A program made the translations under genes and the position numbers. The notes beneath the pieces were generated by a model. The model saw nothing but the letters and a program-made list of their open reading frames with translations. It had not been told where the DNA came from and did not search any database. From Chitinophagaceae bacterium (GTDB taxonomy: Bacteria; Bacteroidota; Bacteroidia; Chitinophagales; Chitinophagaceae): a DNA stretch of 64,000 nt. This document shows, in pieces, positions 57,842-64,000 of the stretch (within the stretch, counting starts at the first letter, position 1; every line of letters begins with the position of its first letter). The stretch lies in contig JADKAJ010000002.1 in the NCBI GenBank assembly GCA_016719165.1, positions 620,001-684,000 of the forward strand, written 5' to 3'.

Positions 57842-58465
57842 ATGAAAAGTAAAATATTATTAACAGCAATGGCAGTTTCCATGCTTGTATATGTTTTGTC
57901 ATCCTGTTATAGAAATAAAGAAGATATACTTGCGTTACCGAGGGTTTCTTTCCGAAGCGAAGTCGTTCCTATTGTAACGGCTGGACCCTGCGGCTGTCAT
58001 AACGCTGCAGTAAACGTTAGAGCAGTATTATTTTCTGATCCCCGTATTAATACAATTTATTATGACGCTATTCTGGCCAGAAGATCACAGTTTGATGCCT
58101 GGGTAAATGGCGGTACTCACCCTGGAGGCGGATCCATCGATTTTGCTCCTAATGAGAAAAATATCATCAAAAGATGGATTGAGCAGGGAGATCCTTATGA
58201 TGATGGTCAGGGGTGTACAGTAAGTGGCGCTTTGCGATATACAACTGATATATTACCAATTTACAATACCAGTTGTAAGGGTTCTACTTGTCATGGAGGA
58301 ATAGCTACAGCATTGGATTATAATAAAATGGTACAATATAAAACCTCACTAACAACAATGATGAATAGTGGTGGTAGCCAGGGACATCCTGGTGGCGCAT
58401 TAAGTTTAACAACATGCACTATCAACAAATTCAAAGAATGGATCAACCAGGGACAGCCTCAATAG
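57842..58465 (+). CDS. Lipoprotein with cytochrome c-like CX4CH motif
   Basis: A 207-residue lipoprotein (lipobox VLSSC, Cys22). A first domain has AGPCGCHNA (C50, C52, H53, a CxCH variant) and ends in KRWIEQGDP. A second has SCKGSTCHGG (C145, C150, H151, CX4CH) and ends in FKEWINQGQPQ. The two repeats resemble each other, and both follow the pattern of the preceding gene's cytochrome domain. It starts 21 bases after the previous stop. Confidence 0.75.
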   Translation: MKSKILLTAMAVSMLVYVLSSCYRNKEDILALPRVSFRSEVVPIVTAGPCGCHNAAVNVRAVLFSDPRINTIYYDAILARRSQFDAWVNGGTHPGGGSIDFAPNEKNIIKRWIEQGDPYDDGQGCTVSGALRYTTDILPIYNTSCKGSTCHGGIATALDYNKMVQYKTSLTTMMNSGGSQGHPGGALSLTTCTINKFKEWINQGQPQ

Positions 58466-58492
58466 TTATTGTACCACAAAAAAATTAAACAC

Positions 58493-59410
58493 ATGAAAAA
58501 GATATTATCATTATTAGTTTTTGGGTTGGGCTTTTGGGCTGTCTCAATGGCACAAGAGACAACCGAACCGGAAACAAATGAAGCGCCAAAACAAAAATTC
58601 ACCCGGGCTACGTTTAACTCTACCCGCATCATCAATATGCAGAGTACAGAAATTGTAACACCCGGTAGCCTGCAGTTTATGATTTCTCACCACTTTAGTC
58701 CGTTATGGCCAGAAGGTGGTGAAACCGGGGATAACCTGGCACAATTGCTAGGCTTAAACTCTGGACTTGCGTATACTTATCTGTCATTTGATTATTCTCC
58801 AACAAATTGGATGAATCTCGGCCTGGCAGCCGCTGGCAGATCCCGTTATGAAGGATGGGCAAAATTCAAAATTTTGCGTCAGCAAACCGGGCAAAAAAAT
58901 ATTCCTGTTTCATTAGGCTGGTACTCTTTGTTTAATGTGAATGCAACCAAAGATCCTACCCTGACAACCTCCTGGAATAAATTTTCATTCATGCACCAGT
59001 TACTGATTGCCCGTAAATTTTCTGATAAGCTTTCACTCCAGCTTATGCCAACACTGATTCACTTCAACATAGTTCCTTATGGTATTAATAATAGTAACCT
59101 TGTTGGGTCGATAGGATTAGGTGGAAAATATAAACTGACAGCTAATAAGAATATTACTTTTGAATATGCCCGTCAGCTTAATATGTATGAAAACCTTATC
59201 GATAAAAACGGCAATATTATAAATTACAAGCCCGACCTTCTTTCTTTAGGTATGGAATTTAATACCGGTGGTCACCTGTTCCAGTTCTATATTGGTAATA
59301 CAACGAACTCTTCCAATATTGACCAGCTGGCCAGAAACAGCAGCAGTTTAAAATTCAGTAATTGGGCTTTAGGCTTCACCATCAACAGAAGTATGAGTTT
59401 GACAAAATAG
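58493..59410 (+). CDS. DUF5777-family outer-membrane beta-barrel protein
   Basis: A 305-residue protein with a signal peptide (MKKILSLLVFGLGFWAVSMA). The mature sequence alternates polar and nonpolar residues and matches the DUF5777 pattern: ATFNSTRIINMQSTEIV, LQFMISHHFSPLW, MNLGLAAAGRSRYEGWAKFK, LLIARKFSDKLSLQLMPTLI and a C-terminal MSLTK-type strand. The ATG at 58493 gives a normal signal peptide. It lies 27 bases after the cytochrome-like lipoprotein gene; an outer-membrane conduit or anchor is likely from context. A terminator follows. Confidence 0.85.
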   Translation: MKKILSLLVFGLGFWAVSMAQETTEPETNEAPKQKFTRATFNSTRIINMQSTEIVTPGSLQFMISHHFSPLWPEGGETGDNLAQLLGLNSGLAYTYLSFDYSPTNWMNLGLAAAGRSRYEGWAKFKILRQQTGQKNIPVSLGWYSLFNVNATKDPTLTTSWNKFSFMHQLLIARKFSDKLSLQLMPTLIHFNIVPYGINNSNLVGSIGLGGKYKLTANKNITFEYARQLNMYENLIDKNGNIINYKPDLLSLGMEFNTGGHLFQFYIGNTTNSSNIDQLARNSSSLKFSNWALGFTINRSMSLTK

Positions 59411-59436
59411 GATAAATAGAAAATCCAAGGTCCAAC

Positions 59437-59472
59437 AAAAAATGGTCGGCTTCCAGAAGCCGGCCATTTTTT
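59437..59472 (+). terminator. Rho-independent terminator after the DUF5777 gene
   Basis: Left arm AAAAAATGGTCGGCTT and right arm AAGCCGGCCATTTTTT pair fully with one T-G pair around CCAG, followed by T-rich sequence. It closes the plus-strand operon. Confidence 0.88.
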
Positions 59473-59575
59473 ATTTCGACCACCCAGTTACAGGTATCCA
59501 GATATTTTAAAATTACCTTCTTAAAGTACCGGAACCAGGGATTAATTATTCTTAATATTGTAATAACAACTAACG

Positions 59576-60154
59576 ATGCTGAGACGACTCTTCTGGACAT
59601 TACTGCTGAAACTGAAAGGCTGGAAAACGGCCGTTACTCCGCCGGCTGTGGCTGACAAGTGTATTATTATCATAGCACCCCATACCAGCTGGCGGGATTT
59701 TGTAATTGGACTTGCCTACAGAAGTGTACTTCGGTTGAAGCATGCCAAATTCCTTGGAAAAAAAGAATTATTTGATGGCCCTTTTGGTTTTTTATTTCGC
59801 GGGGCAGGGGGTCTGCCCGTGGATCGTTTCAGTAAACAGAATATGGTGGACCAGGTAGTGGATATATTTAACCGCCATGAAAAACTGACCATTGCAATTG
59901 CTCCTGAAGGTACCCGCAAACGAGTGGACCGCTTACGAACCGGATTTTATCATATCGCTAAAAAGGCTGGCGTTCCGATTATTATGGGGGGATTAGATTT
60001 TGAAAAAAAGGAAATTGTATTTGCAGCGCCGTTTTATGCCGGTGAGGATGAAAAAAAGGACTTTGAACATATCATTAATTTTTTTGCCCCCATCCAGGGT
60101 AAGCACCCGGAACTTGGATTATCACATTTGCAAAATGAAATCCCTGTTTCATGA
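59576..60154 (+). CDS. PlsC-type 1-acylglycerol-phosphate acyltransferase
   Basis: A 192-residue acyltransferase with the PlsC active site HTSWRDF (HxxxxD, about residue 36) and the APEGTRKRVDRLRTG block. It transfers an acyl chain to a lysophosphatidate-like acceptor. It is shorter than PlsC from E. coli (245) and is of the short glycerophosphate-type subgroup common in Bacteroidota. Its stop overlaps the acyl-CoA ligase start by 4 bases (ATGA), so both are coupled. Confidence 0.88.
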   Translation: MLRRLFWTLLLKLKGWKTAVTPPAVADKCIIIIAPHTSWRDFVIGLAYRSVLRLKHAKFLGKKELFDGPFGFLFRGAGGLPVDRFSKQNMVDQVVDIFNRHEKLTIAIAPEGTRKRVDRLRTGFYHIAKKAGVPIIMGGLDFEKKEIVFAAPFYAGEDEKKDFEHIINFFAPIQGKHPELGLSHLQNEIPVS

Positions 60155-61809
60155 ACCAGGCTATCAAAACATATCCTACCATTCTTGAAAAATTTTATGA
60201 ATATGAAAAGCAATGTCCTGATCTTCTTTTTTTATCTGAACCTGTTGCTGGTATAAACCGGACATTTACCTGGAAACAGGCAGGTGATGAAGTAAGAAGG
60301 ATCGTTACTGCTCTTCAATCCATGTCATTACCTCCCCAGGCAAAGATTGCCATCCTTGGAAAAAACTCTGCACATTGGATACTTGCAGATCTTGCTATCA
60401 ATATCGCCGGCTTTGTTTCCGTTCCGTTATATCCTAATATTTCAGCCGCTACGTTACAAGCTATATTATTACACAGTGAAGCAAGGGTTATTTTTATTGG
60501 TAAACTCGATAATTATGAAGAATTATCATCGGGTATTCCCTCTTCCCTCTGTAAGATCAGCTTTCCTTTTTATCCTAAAAAGGATTGCTTATTGTGGGAT
60601 GTATTAGTAAAAGAAAACGAGCCGCTATCACCGAATCCGCTGCCGGACCCCCATTCGCTTAGCTGTATATTATATACCTCTGGCACAACCGGTGAACCCA
60701 AAGGCGTGATGCATAGTTACTTTTCGCATAGCTATAGCCTGCTTACGGTTTTTGATGCCCTGGACAATGATTTTAATGCGGAGATTTTCTTTTCTTATTT
60801 ACCACTTTGTCACGTTGCGGAACGGATGGTAGTGGAATATGCCGGCATCTTTTGCGGGGGCACAATTTATTTTCCGGAATCACCGGAATTATTTGCTAAA
60901 AACCTGGCAACTGCACAACCAACTGTTTTTTTAGCAGTTCCCCGGATCTGGGAAAAATTTCAAGAGGAAATCCTGAAAAAAATTCCGCAAAAAAAATTGA
61001 GTATCATACTTTCTGTGCCCTTGTTATCTGTAGTATTAAAAAAAATACTGAAAAAGAAACTGGGTTTATCCAGGGCCAAACATATACTAACCGGGGCTTC
61101 TCCCATAAAAGCTTCCCTGTTGGAATGGTTTGCAACACTTGGGATCATTATACAAGAAGCATATGGAATGACAGAGAATATGGCCCTCTCACATATAAAC
61201 AGGAAAAAAACAGCTCGTTTTGGTACGGTTGGGCAGTCCTATCAGGGAGTTGAAGTGCGGTTGGGAAAAGACAGGGAAGTTCAGGTAAAAAGTGCCGCAT
61301 CTATGATAGGGTACTATAAGGAATCGGAGTTAACAGCACAAAGCTTTGAAGAAGGCTTTTTAAAAACAGGAGATGAAGGTTCCATAGATAATGACGGGTT
61401 TTTAACTATCACCGGCAGAATTAAGGACCAGTTTAAAACCAGCAAGGGAAAATACATTGCCCCGGCACCCATTGAAAAATTATTACTGGAAAGTCTCTAT
61501 TTTTCACAGGTATGTGTGGTTGGTTCTGGCTTGTCACATGTATTGGCAGTATGTGTATTGATCAAAAATCCATCCGTAAATGAAAGAGAACCCATAACCC
61601 GGTTATTGAAGGAGGTTTTACAAAATGTCAATAGCCGGCTGGAACAGTATGAAAAACTGGCGAGGCTGGTCATTGTACCGGAAGAGTGGACCGTATCGAA
61701 TGGTTTGTTAACGCCAACTTTAAAGATCAAAAGAAATAGCATAGATAAGGCTTTCAGCGGGCATTACGAGGAGTGGCTGCATGCTAAAGAAGACGTATTG
61801 TTTGTATAA
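60151..61809 (+). CDS. Long-chain acyl-CoA synthetase (AMP-forming)
   Basis: A 552-residue adenylate-forming enzyme. The AMP motif LYTSGTTGEPKGVMHSY is at about residues 172-188, the A5-like YGMTENMA is at about residue 340, and the A8 region TGDEGSIDNDGFLTITGRIKD precedes GKYIAPAPIEK. It activates fatty acids to acyl-CoA. Fused by a 4-base overlap to the acyltransferase gene, so it may supply its substrate. A weak hairpin follows at 61839-61863. Confidence 0.93.
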   Translation: MNQAIKTYPTILEKFYEYEKQCPDLLFLSEPVAGINRTFTWKQAGDEVRRIVTALQSMSLPPQAKIAILGKNSAHWILADLAINIAGFVSVPLYPNISAATLQAILLHSEARVIFIGKLDNYEELSSGIPSSLCKISFPFYPKKDCLLWDVLVKENEPLSPNPLPDPHSLSCILYTSGTTGEPKGVMHSYFSHSYSLLTVFDALDNDFNAEIFFSYLPLCHVAERMVVEYAGIFCGGTIYFPESPELFAKNLATAQPTVFLAVPRIWEKFQEEILKKIPQKKLSIILSVPLLSVVLKKILKKKLGLSRAKHILTGASPIKASLLEWFATLGIIIQEAYGMTENMALSHINRKKTARFGTVGQSYQGVEVRLGKDREVQVKSAASMIGYYKESELTAQSFEEGFLKTGDEGSIDNDGFLTITGRIKDQFKTSKGKYIAPAPIEKLLLESLYFSQVCVVGSGLSHVLAVCVLIKNPSVNEREPITRLLKEVLQNVNSRLEQYEKLARLVIVPEEWTVSNGLLTPTLKIKRNSIDKAFSGHYEEWLHAKEDVLFV

Positions 61810-61838
61810 TTTTTTTACGCTGTGCTGATCTTATAATG

Positions 61839-61863
61839 AAACCGGTTCACCCGTTGCCGGTTT
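61839..61863 (+). terminator. Hairpin after the acyl-CoA ligase gene
   Basis: AAACCGG (61839-61845) pairs with CCGGTTT (61857-61863) around an 11-base loop. No long T-run. A possible terminator. Confidence 0.4.
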
Positions 61864-62091
61864 ATCACGGGCCTATAATATTTTTCACCCATAATATTCG
61901 AATTAAACCATTTTAGTTTACGTTCAAAAGTCTGCTACATTTCATTCTGCGTTGATAATTGTTAAAACTGTTTTTACGATGACCAGGCTGGTAAAATTTG
62001 AAGGAAGCAGCCAATTTTTTCAGCAAAATCAGTATAGGTTCAAATAGTAAGGGCAGATAGCTGTGAAAATTCTGAATATAAAATTTTGCAG

Positions 62092-62580
62092 CTATTTTAT
62101 TTCTTCAAAAACCCCGGTCTGTTTATTTTTCCGCACATTATCTGCAGTAAAATAACGGCCATTCATGGCCACATATACACCCGGCGGTAATGTTTGTGCA
62201 AAAGCCAACGCACTGCCAAGATTGAATAAGCCATCCGAGCTGCCGAATTTTATGGGTATCATTGCCCCGGTAAGAATGATTGTTTTATCATTAATTTTTT
62301 TCGCCAGCACTTTCGCCGTTTCGGCCATCGTATCGGTGCCGTGAGTGATCACAATCTGGTGTTCATCGCAGTTATTACATTGATGAACGATAAGCTCCCG
62401 GTCTTCCTCTGTCATCTCCAGGCTGTCCACCATCATAAGTGTCCTTATTTCTACATGGACTTTGCTTCGGCCCATTTCAAGCAGATCGCTCATATGGGTG
62501 TCTTTAAAGTACAGTTCCCCGTCCAGTTCATTGTATTCCTTATCAAAAGTGCCGCCGGTTATAAAGATGCGGATAGCCAT
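62092..62580 (-). CDS. Asparaginase N-terminal-domain protein (short form)
   Basis: A 162-residue protein matching the N-terminal domain of L-asparaginase I: ITGGTFDKEY (Thr nucleophile), VITHGTDTMAETA (second Thr-Asp pair) and ILTGAMIPIKFGSSDG. The roughly 160-residue C-terminal domain is absent. Short asparaginase-domain proteins of this length exist as their own group in Bacteroidota and other phyla, so this is probably not a truncation; the last residues (RKNKQTGVFEEIK) look like a natural end. Activity is unproven. Confidence 0.85.
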   Translation of the reverse strand: MAIRIFITGGTFDKEYNELDGELYFKDTHMSDLLEMGRSKVHVEIRTLMMVDSLEMTEEDRELIVHQCNNCDEHQIVITHGTDTMAETAKVLAKKINDKTIILTGAMIPIKFGSSDGLFNLGSALAFAQTLPPGVYVAMNGRYFTADNVRKNKQTGVFEEIK

Positions 62581-62778
62581 AGCGATGATATTTTATGTTG
62601 TGAAGGTAAAAGAATCGGGAATTATAAGTGAAGGGAGTAGATGGTGATTATTCAACAGAACAGGACCTGCAATAGAGAATGTAAAAAAATATGCACGGAA
62701 ATTTTGCCTGTATTAATTTATTGTTACTTTAGCAGGCCTTTAAACAAAAAAGGTCCTTCCGTAGAAACGGACTGACCT

Positions 62779-62807
62779 CTAACGATTGCTTGCCATATGA
62801 AATTCTT
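62779..62807. repeat. Direct repeat, copy 1
   Basis: CTAACGATTGCTTGCCATATG followed by AAATTCTT. Copy 2 at 62912-62938 has C for T and lost two bases. The pair is 133 bases apart. Confidence 0.5.
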
Positions 62808-62911
62808 AAAGAGTAGAGTTTGTTGCTGACTCTTGTTGCCTCCCGATAATTATCGGTATATCAGCTTTTGAAGATTTTTGGCTTTAACTTTGACCTCTGA
62901 CGCTTGCCCTT

Positions 62912-62938
62912 CTAACGATTGCCTGCCATTGAAAATCT
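62912..62938. repeat. Direct repeat, copy 2
   Basis: CTAACGATTGCCTGCCAT followed by TGAAAATCTT. Close to copy 1 at 62779-62807. Confidence 0.5.
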
Positions 62939-63063
62939 TCTGATACAAAAGTAAAGTGCAGCGCCTTGTCCTTTAAAACAAATCCGGCAAGATTTTATCA
63001 TGCCTAAAGGAGGGGGTGTTGAGCAAAATCCTTGCTGGCAGAAGGTTTCAGCAAAAACTCTCT

Positions 63064-64000
63064 ATGATGCCCAACCGCTCAACCGACATATTGTTTCAAC
63101 TGATAAAATCGCTGGAAAAGGCCGAAAAAAGGCATTTTAAGCTCTATATCAAACGCAGTTCCGGTAATGAAGACCTCAAGATCGTCCGGCTTTTTGATGC
63201 GGTAGACAAGCTGAATGATTACGATGAAAAAGTAATACTGAAAAAGCTGGAAGGTGTGACAAAACCCCAGCTGGCAAACCTGAAGACACATCTTTATAAG
63301 CAGATCATGGCCAGTCTCCGGTTACTGAAGAGCACCGACAGCATGGATCTGCAGCTGAATGAGCAATTCGACTATGCACACATCCTTTATAAGAAAGGAT
63401 TGTTTATGCAAAGTCTCCGGATAATAGACAGGGCAAAGGAAATAGCAAGGGCTAACCAGAAGTTCAATTTCCTGCCACAACTGATTGCTTTGGAAAAAAG
63501 GATTGAAGGACTGCATATAACCAGGCATATACAATACCGGGCGGATACGCTGGCAAATGAGGCCAATGAAATAAGCCGGCATATTGATATGGTAGCCCGG
63601 CTTTCCAACCTGGCACTGAAACTTTTTAGTTGGTTTGTGCAGCACGGCCATGCCAGGAATGAGGAGGATGAAAAAGACATCCGACAATTCATGAAAGAAA
63701 GCTTGCCTGCCGATGTGTGGAAGCTGAAAGGTTTTTATGAAAGACTCTACCTGTACCAGAGTTACACCTGGTATGCGTTCATCCGGCAGGACTTTTTACA
63801 ATACTACCGCTACACACAAAAATGGGTAGACCTTTTTACGGAACAGCCATTAATGATAAGAGTGGAAACAGGCCACTATATAAAGGCCATTCATAATTTA
63901 CTGAATGCCCATTTTGATTTGCGCAATCATCGTCAGTTTGAGAAAACATTGAAACTGCTGGAGAAAGTAGCACAAACAGACCGGGTAAAAGATCATGACA
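63064..64000 (+). CDS. Large helical (TPR-like) protein of unknown function, 3' end outside window
   Basis: The plus-strand frame is open from the ATG at 63064 to the window edge, giving at least 312 residues. The sequence is charged and strongly helical, with repeated aromatic and leucine spacing (LFQLIKSLEKAEKRHFKLYI, ILYKKGLFMQSLRIIDRAKE, FEKTLKLLEKVAQ), like TPR or other helical-repeat proteins common in Chitinophagaceae. No signal peptide or enzyme motif is seen. The second ATG at 63067 is equally possible. Confidence 0.75.
   Translation, partial: MMPNRSTDILFQLIKSLEKAEKRHFKLYIKRSSGNEDLKIVRLFDAVDKLNDYDEKVILKKLEGVTKPQLANLKTHLYKQIMASLRLLKSTDSMDLQLNEQFDYAHILYKKGLFMQSLRIIDRAKEIARANQKFNFLPQLIALEKRIEGLHITRHIQYRADTLANEANEISRHIDMVARLSNLALKLFSWFVQHGHARNEEDEKDIRQFMKESLPADVWKLKGFYERLYLYQSYTWYAFIRQDFLQYYRYTQKWVDLFTEQPLMIRVETGHYIKAIHNLLNAHFDLRNHRQFEKTLKLLEKVAQTDRVKDHD

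Larger units (their letters stand above)
62581..63063. other. Long intergenic region with direct repeats and a palindrome
   Basis: A 483-base region without a recognised gene. A near-identical segment, CTAACGATTGC(T/C)TGCCAT, occurs at 62779-62795 and 62912-62928. A perfect palindrome CCGATAATTATCGG is at 62843-62856. I saw no tRNA or known RNA motif. Confidence 0.45.

Noticed and set aside
1..64000. CRISPR arrays, tRNA genes, rRNA genes, insertion sequences or prophage
   Set aside because: I looked for regular short repeats, cloverleaf-like segments, transposase motifs and phage genes and saw none. A search tool could still find a diverged one.

Overview
The window looks like a chromosomal segment of a Bacteroidota bacterium, most likely family Chitinophagaceae. 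The grounds are: promoters of the Bacteroidota type (TAnnTTTG near -7, mostly without Shine-Dalgarno sequences), many lipoproteins and secreted enzymes, an extended Rho N-terminus, GTP-type PEP carboxykinase, and families typical of the phylum (IPExxxVDY, DUF5777, CtlX, PadR-PspC, M28-PDZ peptidase). It is mostly core genome. I saw no rRNA, tRNA, CRISPR array, transposase or prophage.

Layout. 1-1.7 kb: 5' part of mnmG, two near-consensus parS sites and ybeY, suggesting that the origin of replication is close. 1.6-12 kb: feoA-nadD, a ChrA transporter, an M20 peptidase with a beta-lactamase-fold protein, feoB, an M28 peptidase, an IPExxxVDY protein, pterin dehydratase and CtlX. 12-18 kb: an AraC regulator diverging from five exported-type enzymes (NTF2-like, Tat aldo/keto reductase, two alpha/beta hydrolases, a carboxymuconolactone decarboxylase-cupin fusion). 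18-25 kb: selD and mnmH, the pair needed for 2-selenouridine in tRNA, separated by an esterase and a low-complexity repeat protein, then rho. 25-32.6 kb: asnS, a universal stress protein, a lone ExbD, a glycan block (methyltransferase, DUF2304, GT2) and a decayed membrane-protein gene. 32.8-47 kb: padR-pspC, gcvT, a lipoprotein locus with a poly-G tract in its likely promoter, comB, a 1272-residue SWIM-SNF2 helicase, a saccharopine-dehydrogenase-like enzyme, a 178-bp tandem duplication, nfu, a methyltransferase and cmoA. 47-52 kb: ArsC-like protein, AspT-type transporter, PEP carboxykinase, OmpA lipoprotein.

52-59.5 kb is the most unusual region. One strand carries a 75-residue Tat-motif protein, a Tat-exported multi-cluster ferredoxin, an NrfD-type quinone-interacting membrane subunit, a secreted single-TM protein and a mono-heme cytochrome c. 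The other strand carries two lipoproteins with CX4CH (variant heme c) motifs and a DUF5777 beta-barrel. A CRP/FNR-like palindrome lies between them. No molybdopterin or other catalytic subunit is present, so this looks like an orphan electron-transfer module reaching from the quinone pool to the outer membrane. The window ends with an acyltransferase-acyl-CoA ligase pair, a short asparaginase-domain protein and the start of a large helical protein.
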